Positions 33,778 through 44,500 of a stretch of DNA of 64,000 nt are shown here, one piece after another. Under the pieces are notes generated by a model. That model was not told the DNA's origin, searched no databases, and saw only the letters and a program-made list of their open reading frames with translations. The first letter of the stretch is position 1, and the number at the start of each line of letters is the position of its first letter. This DNA is from Chitiniphilus purpureus (GTDB taxonomy: Bacteria; Pseudomonadota; Gammaproteobacteria; Burkholderiales; Chitinibacteraceae): positions 767,501-831,500 of the forward strand of contig NZ_CP106753.1 of the NCBI RefSeq assembly GCF_025642115.1, given 5' to 3'. A program made the position numbers and the translations under genes.

Positions 33778-35130
33778 TCAGGCCGCCACGGTTTCGCGGG
33801 TGACGATGCGCCCGCGCAGGCTGTGCGGCAGCGCCTCGGTCACCAGTACGTCGACGAACTGGTTGATCAGGCGCGCCGGGCCTTCGAAATTGACGATACG
33901 GTTGTTGTCGGTACGGCCGGCAAGCTCGGCGGCGTTCTTGCGGGCATGGCCTTCGACCAGCACCCGCTGCACTGTGCCGACCATGGCGCGGTTGACTTCC
34001 TGCGCCAGCGCCTCGATGCGCGCCTGCAGGTGCATCAGGCGCCGGGTCTTCACCTCCTGCGGCACGTCGTCCGGCAGGTCGGCCGCCGGCGTGCCGGGCC
34101 GCATGCTGTACAGGAAGCTGAAACTCGCGTCGAAGCGCACCTCCTCGATCAGCTTCATGGTGCGCTCGAAGTCGTCCTCGGTCTCCCCCGGGAAGCCGAC
34201 GATGAAGTCGGACGACAGGCAGATGTCCGGGCGCGCCTCGCGCAGTTTGCGCACCAGGCTCTTGTATTCCAGCGTGGTGTAGCCACGCTTCATCGCCACC
34301 AGCACGCGGTCGGACCCGGCCTGCACCGGCAGATGCAGGTGCGAGACCAGCTTGGGCAGCGTGCGGTAGCAGTCGATCAGCCGCTGGGTCACTTCCTTGG
34401 GATGGCTCGTGGTGTAGCGGATGCGCTCGATGCCCGGGATCTCGTGCACGTATTCGAGCAGCATCGCGAAGTCGCACACCTCGTCCGGCCCGCCGTCCAG
34501 GATCCTGCCGCGATAGGCGTTGACGTTCTGCCCCAGCAGCGTCACCTCCTTCACGCCCTGTTGCGCCAGATCCGCCACTTCGGCCAGCACGTCCTCGAAC
34601 GGGCGGCTCACCTCCTGGCCACGTGTATACGGCACGATGCAGAAGCTGCAGAACTTGGAGCAGCCTTCCATGATCGAGACGAATGCGGTCGCGCCTTCGA
34701 CACGTGCCGGGGGCAGGTGGTCGAATTTTTCGATCTCGGGGAACGAGATGTCCACCTGCGCCGCACCGGTCTCACGCTTCCTGGCGATCAGCTCGGGCAG
34801 CCGGTGCAGGGTCTGCGGCCCGAACACCACGTCCACATAGGGCGCGCGCTTGACGATCTCGGCACCCTCCTGGCTGGCCACGCAGCCTCCCACGCCGATC
34901 ACCAGTGCCGGGTTGCGCTGCTTCAATTCGCGCACGCGGCCCAGGTCCGAGAACACCTTTTCCTGCGCCTTCTCGCGCACGGAACAGGTGTTGAACAGGA
35001 TGACATCCGCCTCTTCGGGGTTGTCGGTCTTGGTCAGCCCTTCGGTGACGTGCAGCAGATCGGCCATCTTGTCCGAGTCGTACTCGTTCATCTGGCAGCC
35101 GAAGGTCTTGATGAATACTTTCTTGCTCAT
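33778..35130 (-). CDS. miaB: tRNA-2-methylthio-N6-dimethylallyladenosine synthase
   Basis: This radical-SAM methylthiotransferase of 450 residues modifies A37 of tRNAs reading UNN codons. It has the N-terminal UPF0004 domain with cysteines in [25 protein letters not shown] and [11 protein letters not shown], holding one [4Fe-4S] cluster. The radical-SAM CxxxCxxC lies in [16 protein letters not shown], and a C-terminal TRAM domain runs from about 380 to 445. The ATG at 35130 gives the family start [15 protein letters not shown]. The order miaB to ybeZYX-lnt is conserved. Confidence 0.97.
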   Translation of the reverse strand: MSKKVFIKTFGCQMNEYDSDKMADLLHVTEGLTKTDNPEEADVILFNTCSVREKAQEKVFSDLGRVRELKQRNPALVIGVGGCVASQEGAEIVKRAPYVDVVFGPQTLHRLPELIARKRETGAAQVDISFPEIEKFDHLPPARVEGATAFVSIMEGCSKFCSFCIVPYTRGQEVSRPFEDVLAEVADLAQQGVKEVTLLGQNVNAYRGRILDGGPDEVCDFAMLLEYVHEIPGIERIRYTTSHPKEVTQRLIDCYRTLPKLVSHLHLPVQAGSDRVLVAMKRGYTTLEYKSLVRKLREARPDICLSSDFIVGFPGETEDDFERTMKLIEEVRFDASFSFLYSMRPGTPAADLPDDVPQEVKTRRLMHLQARIEALAQEVNRAMVGTVQRVLVEGHARKNAAELAGRTDNNRIVNFEGPARLINQFVDVLVTEALPHSLRGRIVTRETVAA

Positions 35131-35137
35131 GCCGTTT

Positions 35138-35488
35138 CTATCGTGCTGGTGAGGCGGGGATGGGAGTCGGATTGGCCCTGGCCTGGGCCTTGAGCTGCCG
35201 GTATTCGGCCGCGTCCAGCAGCCACATGCGCCAGACGAAGCCGGTGCTGGGCTCAAGCTGGAACCACACATAGGCCCGCTGCGGCACCGTGCCAGGGGTC
35301 AGCAATGTGTTCTGCAGACCATGGATGCGCAGCCCCGGCGCAGTGGTGTAGACCTTGCTGTCGATCTTCACCTGCGGCGGTGCAAAACCGGCCAATTCGC
35401 CCGGCTGGCCTTGCGCCGGCAGCAGCCGCTGCGCGTGCGCCGTGGCGATGCTTGCAACAAGCATCAGCGAAAACAAGCACTTATGCAT
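35138..35488 (-). CDS. Small exported protein of unknown function
   Basis: The protein of 116 residues has a clear signal peptide ([20 protein letters not shown], cleavage near residue 20). The mature part has [28 protein letters not shown] and [27 protein letters not shown] and looks beta-rich. I do not recognise a named domain; similar short proteins occur before miaB in Neisseriales-type genomes, but I cannot verify this here. It lies 7 nt before miaB, so co-transcription is likely. Confidence 0.7.
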   Translation of the reverse strand: MHKCLFSLMLVASIATAHAQRLLPAQGQPGELAGFAPPQVKIDSKVYTTAPGLRIHGLQNTLLTPGTVPQRAYVWFQLEPSTGFVWRMWLLDAAEYRQLKAQARANPTPIPASPAR

Positions 35489-35551
35489 GATGTCATGCCC
35501 GAGAACCAAACGCGCAATGGTAGCAAACGCGCGTTGTGCTGTGAAAGCGCT

Positions 35552-35779
35552 TCAGGCGGTCATGCCCGCCCCGCAACGGCGCGGCGGGCTGGCGCAGGCT
35601 GCCAATACCGGCATCCGTTTGAAGGGCGAAGAAAAAATGAAAGCTTTGTGAGCGTTGGTCGCCCAAAAGCCGCCAACCGGCAGATTGCACATCCTGTCAA
35701 ATGCAACGACAGTAATCTTGTTGGTGGCAGGGTCCCCGCTGACTTTGTCCGTCATATTCGCGACACACTGTTTCGACAT
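35552..35779 (-). CDS. Candidate small protein, 75 residues, unknown
   Basis: A possible small gene starts at an ATG at 35779 with AAAGG about 9 nt upstream, giving MSKQCVANMTDKVSGDPATN and continuing through KITVVAFDRMCNLPVGGFW, then a Cys/Pro-rich end. The sequence here is visibly lower in GC than the flanks. No family is recognised. It may be a real small protein, a peptide precursor or chance; the only support is the start context and composition. Confidence 0.27.
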   Translation of the reverse strand: MSKQCVANMTDKVSGDPATNKITVVAFDRMCNLPVGGFWATNAHKAFIFSSPFKRMPVLAACASPPRRCGAGMTA

Positions 35780-36495
35780 GATGTCGCCTTTCGCACCGCC
35801 TACCTGCAGGCCGCCCATGCCCGACGCTCCCCTCGTTGCGCAGCTGTTCCATGGATGCACAGATGGCCGGCGTCGCCACCGGCGCATCCGGCTGGCTGAA
35901 TCGCCGGCACCGCCTGCGCCGGGACGATGTACTCCGCGGAAGGGCCGTGATCCCGGTCCTTCCGCTGCCGCTATGTCCAACCCGGTGCCGTGTTCCCGGT
36001 CCGATGGCATTGCTGACGGCCCGGGCCGGGCGGGTCCGCTGCCCGATTGCAGTCTCGCCCGCGGCGCAACCGGGCCGCGCACGAGGGTGGACCCGCCAGG
36101 GATGGACCCCCTGCCGCCCCGCCTGCCGGGTGGTCCGATGCCTGCCGGTGCCAGTGCAATGCATGGCTGCGGTGCAGCGGCATCGCCCCGGGTGACCGCA
36201 GCAAGGTCCGGCCAGCGGTTGTGGCGCGATGCCACGGCGGGCTGCCCGGGCCGGCAACGGCTGGCGATATCGCAATCCGTTGCACAATTTCGTCACTGCA
36301 TCTGTTTAGTCCGGTAATTGCTTTTTTTTTGCGGTACCTTGCAAAACGTAATTACACGGGTTGGCAATCGGATAAGGGTGTCATAATCGATCTGTTCTCC
36401 CGGCGGGAGAGGAACCCGCCTCGGAATTACCATTGGCTTATATAAGAATTCAATAAAAAGCGCTTGGATAATGCCCAGTGCAGGAGGGTATAAGG
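35780..36495. other. Gene-free region upstream of luxR
   Basis: Positions 35780-36290 are GC-rich with several overlapping open frames on both strands and no recognisable protein. The last 200 nt become AT-rich, with a T tract (TTGCTTTTTTTTTGCGG, about 36317-36333). They also hold a GGCGGG...CCCGCC hairpin (36402-36420) and a TTATATAAG stretch (36438-36446) that could be a -10 region for luxR. No lux-box-like dyad was seen here. Confidence 0.45.
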
Positions 36496-37428
36496 ATGGG
36501 TTTGAATCTGGACGATGAGCTGTTTGAACGCGCCACGCTGATATGCCATCTGGATGGTGAGGCAATTGCCAAGGAAGATCCATATCGATTGCCGGAGCGG
36601 GAAGGCCACCACCGGGAATTGGAACAGGCGATCCCGAACGTGGTCCCCCCGGCAGGCTTTACGGTATTGTCCAGCAATTCAAGCCGCCGTCCTGCCCACG
36701 AAGACGGGTTTGACAGCCTGCAGCTGATCACCGAAATCCTGCGCCTGAACGATTGCAAGACCTTTGATCAGGTGAACAGTGCGCTGGTCCAACTGAGCGG
36801 CAAATTGGGATTCGATGCCTTTCTATATGGTGGGCGGTTCCATTTCGATGGCGCGCGCCATGTGCAACAGATCGAATCCAACTACGATCCGGCGTGGCGG
36901 GAGAAATACGACCAGCGATGTTATATGCAAATCGACCCCGTGGTTTGCCATTCGCTCACGTCGGTTTCACCGTTGATCTGGAATGAGGGCATGTATGTCA
37001 ACGAAACGCAGCGCAACCTGCGGGAAGAGGCACGCATGCATGGGTTGTCCGAGGGCATGTCGCTGCCGGTGCACAGCCGGAACGGTGATGTGGCGCTGCT
37101 GAGCCTGGCGATCGCCCACTCGGACAACGATGCCCGGCGCCACGTGCGGGAGATGCTGATGTGCGGATCGCTGCTCGCCACGCTGACCCATGAGGCGATG
37201 CGCCGCATCATCAAGGGCCAGCACATGGCGTTGCCACCGAAGCTGACCAAGCGCGAAGCCGAGATCCTCAAATGGGTGGCCGGGGGCAAGAGCACCTGGG
37301 AAATCTCAAGGCTGGTCAGCATTTCCGAGCATGGCGTGAGCTACCACATGCGCAACATCCTGCAGAAGTTCGATGTCACCAACCGCCATCAGGCGGTGGC
37401 CAAGGCGGTGGCGTTCGGGCTGATATAG
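36496..37428 (+). CDS. luxR: LuxR-family quorum-sensing transcriptional regulator
   Basis: The AHL-responsive regulator has 310 residues. The autoinducer-binding domain (about 85-235) carries the ligand-pocket residues in SNYDPAWREKYDQRCYMQ and IDPVV (W, Y, D, P), the W of PLIWNE and the G of SEGMSLPVHS. The C-terminal LuxR HTH (about 245-310) reads LTKREAEILKWVAGGKSTWE, then ISRLVSISEHGVSYHMRNIL. It is about 70 residues longer at the N-terminus than typical LuxR proteins; the extra part is acidic and unlike known domains. ATG 36496 follows an AGGAGG site. Its 3' end overlaps luxI by 40 bp, convergently. Confidence 0.93.
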   Translation: MGLNLDDELFERATLICHLDGEAIAKEDPYRLPEREGHHRELEQAIPNVVPPAGFTVLSSNSSRRPAHEDGFDSLQLITEILRLNDCKTFDQVNSALVQLSGKLGFDAFLYGGRFHFDGARHVQQIESNYDPAWREKYDQRCYMQIDPVVCHSLTSVSPLIWNEGMYVNETQRNLREEARMHGLSEGMSLPVHSRNGDVALLSLAIAHSDNDARRHVREMLMCGSLLATLTHEAMRRIIKGQHMALPPKLTKREAEILKWVAGGKSTWEISRLVSISEHGVSYHMRNILQKFDVTNRHQAVAKAVAFGLI

Positions 37429-38039
37429 CGCGCCGTCCGGTCGGCCGCCGGTGGTGCGCAGGCGCTGATCGAGTGCGTCAGCGCGGCCAGCGTGGCCTCG
37501 CTGGTGTCGAACGACAACGCGATCGTCCGTGCGACGCCGATGCTGAGCATCGGCCCCAGCCGACGGGGTCTCAAGCCCGCGTGTCGCAGCAGCCTTTCGA
37601 GCCCGGCGGTCGTGACCGTCACCAATTGGGTGATGCCCTGCTGGCGCGCCAGCTGCACGATATATTCCATCATCTGCAATGGCAGCCTGGAAAATCCGAA
37701 TGCGTCGGATTTCTGCCTGAGCACGGCAAAACGGCTTAATTCCCATATATCCTCGCCGCACGGGGCGGGCGCACCGCAAAGCAATTGCGGAAACACGTCG
37801 CGCAGCATATTGGCGCCGGTCGTCGGAAGAATCCGCCAGCAACCGCATAGAATCCGTTCGTCCCTGGCAATGACATAAGGCGGGTCCAGCCGGTCGAAAT
37901 CGTCGAATTCCAGCCCATCCTGCGTATTGACATCCCATGCCAGCCGGTCATGGAACATCTGATGTCGCAGGCGATACATCTCATGCTCATCCGAGCTGGA
38001 AAAAGAATGGTTTCCCTTCCTGACCAACGAAATATCCAT
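37389..38039 (-). CDS. luxI: Acyl-homoserine-lactone synthase (LuxI family)
   Basis: The enzyme makes an N-acyl-homoserine lactone from SAM and acyl-ACP. All ten family-invariant positions appear present: R, F and W in LRHQMFHDRLAWDV, the acidic residues in DDFDRLDPPYVIA, R in CWRILPTT, and E, S and R in IWELSRFAVLR. The protein has 216 residues; the final 25 or so, rich in Ala/Thr, are encoded opposite the luxR 3' end. It is divergent from the polyketide synthase operon, with a lux box in between. Acyl chain length cannot be predicted. Confidence 0.94.
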   Translation of the reverse strand: MDISLVRKGNHSFSSSDEHEMYRLRHQMFHDRLAWDVNTQDGLEFDDFDRLDPPYVIARDERILCGCWRILPTTGANMLRDVFPQLLCGAPAPCGEDIWELSRFAVLRQKSDAFGFSRLPLQMMEYIVQLARQQGITQLVTVTTAGLERLLRHAGLRPRRLGPMLSIGVARTIALSFDTSEATLAALTHSISACAPPAADRTARYISPNATALATA

Positions 38040-38110
38040 TTCGAGCCGCCGCCCTTAATTTGCATATCCACAGTCGCCACGAAACATATCTGAATCGGCA
38101 GTACCGGAAC

Positions 38111-38130
38111 AACTACATGTTCGTGTAGTT
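38111..38130. promoter_or_regulatory. lux box between luxI and the polyketide synthase operon
   Basis: The 20-bp dyad AACTACATGTTCGTGTAGTT has perfect 7-bp arms (AACTACA/TGTAGTT) around a 6-bp centre, the size and form of a LuxR-type binding site. It lies 71 bp upstream of the luxI ATG. Candidate -10 hexamers occur on both sides at near-standard distance: TATGTT (38088-38083, minus) 22 nt away toward luxI, and TACATT (38152-38157, plus) 21 nt away toward the synthase. A single box could therefore drive both directions. Confidence 0.75.
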
Positions 38131-38157
38131 CTCCCTGTGAACGGTACTCGATACATT

Positions 38158-38545
38158 GGCGACGCAACTCAACCGGGCATTGAGCGGCCAGGGCCGCATA
38201 TCGCCTGAAGCGTTGGCCGGCTTTTCAATGCAATCGCGCATGGCATCGGCGTATGCCGATCTTTGTCAGGCGAAGGGGTGATCCCTGGCCAATTGCGCTG
38301 CCAATCGCCCGGCGGATTACGCATCGATGGTTTGAAAGGCGCATCGACGCCAATCGCCTGCCTGTGTCCGCATCAACGTCGCAAGCCGGCGGATCACCCA
38401 AGGCGCTCCACTGCGCCAGTGGCAACAGGCGATCCGCTGCCGGGTGTGTCGGCAGGCCCAGGGCGCCCACTGCCGCAGTCCATCGCGGCGATGGTGGCCG
38501 GAAACGGGTTGGCGTGCGGCCGGCTTCTGTATCGACGGGGACGAC
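38158..38545 (+). other. Long 5' leader of the polyketide synthase operon
   Basis: If transcription starts near the TACATT element, the leader before the synthase ATG at 38546 is about 380 nt. It contains overlapping open frames but no recognisable protein, and no obvious terminator. The dyad GGCATCGGCGTATGCCGATC (38242-38261) is a modest inverted repeat. The region may hold a second promoter or post-transcriptional control; nothing more can be supported. Confidence 0.35.
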
Positions 38546-41500
38546 ATGCTGAATCAGGAAATGCTGCAGGAGTTGACCGAGTCCTACCTCAAATCGCTGC
38601 TTGCCGACGTGTCGGCTGCGTCGAGCGCCGATTTCGACGCGTCGGCCCCGTTCGCCGAGCTGGGGATCGATTCCTTTCGCGTGCTGAAAATGATCAAGGC
38701 GCTTGAGGCCGATTTCGGCACGCTGCCCAAGACCCTGTTGTTCGAATACTTCAGCGTCGGCGCACTGGCCGGCTACTTTGTCGAGCGCCATCCGGCGGTG
38801 CTGAACGCCAGGTTCGGTCAGGCGCACCGTCGGTCGGATCAGTCGGGGCCCGTAGCGGCCGTGGCTGCGGCACCGGCGTCGCCGCCCCTTGCCACGCCGG
38901 CCCGGCCGGTGGCGGCAGCTGCCGTGCCGCTGCGCCTTCTGGAAGAGGACCTGCCGCGCTATCCGGCGTTGCAGGCGCAGGTGAACGCCCTGTTCGAGCG
39001 CCACAAGAACGAAGGCTGCGTCTCCAGGGGCACGCGCAACATTGCGCCCAACCTGTTTGTCGGCAGCACGCGCAACGGCTACTTCAACTACTGCCGCAGC
39101 AACGATCTGATCCTGGTCTACGCCTATACCGGCCCGGCGGACTACTTCGCGGAGCTGGCGGCGGAGATGCACCGCTACTGCAGCGGGCACGGCTTCCAGC
39201 TCAACCTGTTCCTGGACGAGGTGCCGGGCCTGATCGATGGCGTGCCGTTCTCCGCCACGCCGTTCGGTGCGCTGCAGCGGGTGCTGGACATCGGTGCGTT
39301 CTCGCTCGACGGCGGCCCGATGCGGCGCCTGCGTTACCAGGTGGCCAAATTCGAGAAGGCCGGCACCTGCCGCACGCAGGAATACCACTGCGGCAGCGAC
39401 GCGAAGGTGGATCACGCGATTGCCGAGGTGATCGACCGCTGGTGCGCGGGCAAGACCATGGTCAACCCGCTGATCCATCTTGTCCGGCAGGAGATCCTCG
39501 CCGGCGCGCTGCATGTGCAGCACCGCATCTTCCTGACCTACCTGGACGACGTGCTGCAGAACGTCATCCTGGTCTCGCAGATGTGCGCGTCGCTCAACGG
39601 CTATCTGATGGACCTGGAGTTCTACGGCCAGGACATGCCGCTGGGCGGGCTCGAATTCGCCATCGTCAACATCATCAAGGCGCTGGCCGCCGAGGGATGC
39701 GCGATGCTCAGCCTGGGCGGCACCTATGGCTGCCGGCTGGCGTCCTCGCCGCACGCCGACCCCGGGATCGACCGGCTGCTCGATGATCTGCACCGGCAGC
39801 AGATCTTCAACGACGAAGGCAACCTGCAGTTCAAGAACAAGTTCCGCCCCGAGAACCGCATCATCTACCTGTGCCGGCCGGTGGGCAGCGGCAAGGCCGA
39901 CAATGTCGTCGACATCATCATGTCGATCGCCGACCCGGCCAAGGCACAGACCCCGGACACGGCCAACCACAATGCCGCCGAGGTGCTGGGGCGGGCGGAC
40001 GTGGTCGCCCCTGGTGCAGTCGCCGCTGCGGCGGCGCCCGTGGTCGGGACACCGCGCGGGCGTGCGCTGGCCAAGGTCGGTTTCGATCCCTTCGATCTGC
40101 CGGCCGGGGAGGTCGAGCACGACCTGAAGACCGATTCGTGGGCGCAGCTCGCAGCCGCGCCCTTCGTCGCCGCGCAGATGGCGCACCTGCGCACGCAGCT
40201 GCAGCAAGGCGTGGATGTCGAGCAGTGCCTCGCCGCGGTGTTCCCGTTCCGGCATTTCGTGCTCACCGATGCCGGCCGCAGCGCCGAGCAGCTGTTCTGC
40301 CAGGCCTGGCCGCGCAAAGGGGTGGTGCTGCAGAACCTGCTGTTCCCGACCGGCCTTTACCACCAGATCGACCAGGGCTACACGCCGCACGAGCTGCCGC
40401 ACCCGGCGCTGTTGCGCGCCGATGCGCAGGAGCCGTGCCGCGCCGGACTGGACGAGGCGGCGCTGCGCGACTATCTCGCCGGGCACGCCGCGCAGGTCGC
40501 CTTTGTCTGTATCGAGCTGAGCGACAACGCCGCCGGCGGGCTGCCGGTTCCGGTGGCGCATCTGCAGGCGGTCAAGGCATTGCTGGCGCCGCATGGCATC
40601 GCGCTGGTGCTGGATGCGACGCGGGTGCTGGAAAACGCGCAGTACCTGGTCGAGCACGCACCGGAGTACGCCGGCCGCACGCTGTGGCAGGCCGCCACCG
40701 ACCTTTTGGGCTGTGCCGATGTGGTGATCGCCAGCCTCGCCAAGGATTTCTGCATCGACAAGGGCGGGCTGATCGCCACCAACGACGAGGCGCTGCTGCG
40801 CCGGCTGCAGGCGTTGCAGCAACAGCACGGCGGCGGCCTGAACGTGATCGAGAAGAAGCTGGTCGCGCTCGCGCTGCAGCAGCGCCGGCAGATCGAGACC
40901 CGGGTGGTGCGGCGGATGCGGGCGGTCGAGTCGCTCTGGCGTGCGCTCAGCGAGGCGGGGGTGCCGGTGGTCTCGCCCGCCGGCGGGCATTGCGTGGTGA
41001 TCGACGCCAAGCGCTTGCCGCCGTTCCGCGACCTCGAACAGCCGGCCGCCTCGTTCGTGGCCTGGCTGTACCTCAACACCGGCATCCGTGCCGGCCTGCA
41101 CAGCGTGGGCATGCAGAAGCAATCGCCACTCGACGGACAGGTGCGGCTGGCGGTGCCGATGGGGCTCAAGGAGGATGAGATCGACGCGATCGCCCGTCGC
41201 CTTGTCGCCGCGCTGCGCATGCCGCGTGACATTCCCGAACTCAGGCTGGCCGGTGTGCCGGGCCAGACCCGCTACGCGCTGCTCCGCTACCACGCCGCGA
41301 CCGCGGTGGATGCCTCAACCGCCGGCGACTGCAACGTGCCGCATGCCGCCACCGGGCAGCTCCCCGCGCCACAGCCGGCGGCCCAGCCCGTGCCGGTGAC
41401 CGCGCCGGCTGGCGCGCGCGGCGATATCGCGATCGTCGGCATGGCCGGACGCTACCCCAAGGCGGCCGACATGGCCTCGTTCTGGGAAAACCTGAAGGCG

Positions 41501-44500
41501 GGCCGGGATTGCGTGGGCGAGCTGCCGCCGGCGCGCCTCGCGGCGCGGGTGGACACCGGTTTCAGCCGCAGCTACCGCGGCGGCTTCCTCGATGACGTGG
41601 ATAGATTCGACTCGCTGTTCTTCAACATCTCGCCGCGCGAAGCCGAAGTGCTCGACCCGCAGGAAAGGCTGTTCCTCGAAGTAGCGTGGGAAGCGCTGGA
41701 GGATGCCGGCTACTACCCGGAGAGTCTGGCTGGCGAAGGCGCGCCGCGTAATGTGGGTGTGTTCGTCGGCGCGGTGTGGGCGATGTATCAGATCGCCGGG
41801 GTCGAGGCCAAGCTCACGGGCCGCGAGGCGAACCCCAATTCCTTCCTGTGGAGCATCGCCAATCGCGTCTCGTACTGGATGAACCTCACCGGGCCGAGCA
41901 TGACGGTCGATACCGCCTGCTCGTCCAGCCTGACCGCGCTCTACCTTGCCTGCGAGGCCATCCACAACGGCGATGCCTGCAGCGCGCTGGTCGGCGGGGT
42001 CAACCTCGATCTGCACCAGCACAAGTTCGACATCAACCATGCGGGCGGCGCGCTCTCGGACGACGGTGTCTGCCGCAGCTTCGGCGCTGGCGCCAACGGC
42101 TATGTGGCCGGTGAGGGCGTGGGCGCGCTCTTCATCAAGCCGCTGGCGCAGGCGCTGCAGGACAAGGACCAGATCTACGGGGTGATCAAGAGCGCCGTGG
42201 TCAACCATGGCGGCCGTGCCAGCGGCTACACCGTGCCCAATCCCAAGGCGCAGGGCGAGCTGATCGCCGCTGCGCTGGCCCGCGCCGGCGTGGACGCGCG
42301 CACCATCGGCTATATCGAGGCGCACGGCACCGGCACCGAGCTGGGCGACCCGATCGAGATCGCCGGCCTGACGCAGGCATTCGAGCGCGACGCGGTGGCA
42401 CCGCAATCCTGCCCGGTCGGTTCGGTCAAGACCAACATCGGCCATCTGGAGGCCGCTGCCGGCGTGGTCGGCGTGTCCAAGGTGCTGCTGCAGATGAAGC
42501 ACCACACGCTGGTGCCGTCGCTGCACTCGGCGCAGCGCAACGCGCATATCGATTTCGCCGCCTCGCCGTTCCAGGTGCAGCAGCAGCTGGCGCCATGGCA
42601 CGGCAAGGACATCGACGGCGTGCGCCATCCGCTGCGCGCCGGCATCAGCTCGTTCGGTGCCGGCGGCGCCAACGCCCACGTGGTGATCGAGCAGCATGCA
42701 GCCGTACCGGACCCCGCCGCGGCCGCCCTGGCGCCGGCCGGCGCGCTGGTGTTCCCGTTGTCGGCGCGCAGCGATGGGCAACTGCGCGCGATGGCCGGCC
42801 GCCTGCGTGCGCATCTGGCGGCCGATGCCGGGCAACGGCTGGTCGACGTCGCCTTCACGCTGCAGCACGGGCGCAAATCGTTCGACCATCGCCTGGCGCT
42901 GGTCTGCGCCAGTCGCGCCGCGCTGATCGCCGGGCTCGATGCCTTCCTCGCCGGGCGCGAGGAGGCCGACGTGCTGGTCGGGCACGCGAAGGAGGCCGAC
43001 GGCCTCGCCCGGCTGCTCAACCGTCAGGAAAAGGCGCAATTCGTCGAACTGCTGTGCGCCAGCCGCGATCCGCACAAGCTGGCGCGGCTGTGGATAGACG
43101 GGCTTCTGCCCGATTGCAGCGGCTTTTGCGAACAGGGCCGGCGCGTCTCGCTGCCCACCTATCCGTTCGCCGACAAACGCCACTGGATCGGCGCTTCCGG
43201 CGGCGCCATCGCGCTGACGCCGGCCACGGCGCGGCTGCATCCGCTGATCGACAGCAACGAATCGACGTTCCAGCGCCAGCTGTTCCGCAAGGCGTTCTCA
43301 CGCCAGGAATTCTTCCTGCGCGACCATGTGGTCTCGGGCATCCCCACGCTGCCGGGCACTGCCTATCTGGATCTGGCGCGCAAGGCCGGCGAGCTCGCCA
43401 CGGGACGCACGGTGCGCACGCTGCGCAACATCACCTGGGTCAGCCCGCTTGCCGTCGCGGACGCGCCGGTCCACGTGCAGATCGAATTGACACCGCTGGC
43501 CGATGCGGTGGCCTTCGAGGTGTCCGGCGAGGAGGCCGGCGCCAGGCGGGTCTACGCCCAGGGCAAGTTGTTGTACGAGGACGGGCAGGCTGCCCCGGCC
43601 GCCCCGGAATACGTGGATCTGGCCGCCATCCGCGCCAGGGCGGCCAAAACCCTGTCCGGCAAGGACGCCTATCCGCTGTTCGAGGCGGTGGGGCTGAGCT
43701 ACGGCCCGAGCTTCCAGCTGCTGCAGGAGGTCTGCACCGGCAAGGATGAAGTGCTGGGGCTGCTGCGGCTGCCCGAGTCGCGTGCCGCCGATTTCGACGA
43801 ATTCGTGCTGCATCCGTGCCTGTTCGACGCCGCGATGCAGGCCGGCGTGGCCGGCCAGCTGGGCGACACCGACGGCCAGATGAAGGTGCCGTACTCGATC
43901 GGCGAAGTCGAGCTGCTGCACCCGCTGACGCGCACCTGCTACAGCTATGTGACCAAGGCGCCGGGCGGGCAGGGCGGCGTGTCGCGCGAGCAGGTGACGC
44001 TGGTCGACGAGACCGGCAAGGTGCTGGCCCGCATCCGCGACTCGGTCGGTGTACCGCTCTCGAATGTGCACGACAAGCGCCCGCCGGTCGTCCCGGCAGC
44101 GCCCGAGGACGCCTTTGCCGAGCTGTACTACGGCCACGCCTGGCATGCCTTGCCGCTGGCCGCGCAGCCCGACGAGGCGCGGCCGCTGCTGATCTTCGGC
44201 AGCGACCCGGCGCTGCAGCAGGCCTGCGCCCGTCGCGGCATCGCGTCGGTGCTGGTGTTGCCGGGCGAGGGTTTCGCGCAGCTGGATCAGGACTGCTACC
44301 GGATCGATCCGGGCCAACGGCAGGATTACGCGCTGCTGTTCGACGCGCTGGCGCAGCGCGGCTTTGCCGTCGAGCAGGTGTGCTACGGCTGGCCCGAGCC
44401 CGGCACCCCTGACGACGCGGCCACGCTGTCGCACATGCTGGAGCGTGGCGTCTACGCCTTCTTCTTCTTCTGTCAGGCGCTGATTGTGCACAAGCCGGCC

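Noticed and set aside
32770..35193. Open frame of 807 codons on the plus strand
   Set aside because: It lies antisense to miaB, the UPF0149 gene and ybeZ, which all have clear family motifs; the product has no recognisable domain.
38263..38706. Open frame of 147 codons overlapping the start of the synthase gene in another frame
   Set aside because: Arg/Gly/Pro-rich without domains, overlaps the ACP coding region, and lacks a good ribosome site.
38225..41293. Open frame of 1022 codons on the minus strand opposite the first synthase gene
   Set aside because: It mirrors the high-GC codon pattern of the synthase on the plus strand, has His/Arg/Gln-rich low-complexity sequence and no domain.
42690..43220. 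Possible acyltransferase domain after KS1
   Set aside because: No GHSxG active-site motif and too short (about 170 residues); it is the KS-to-DH linker of AT-less synthases.
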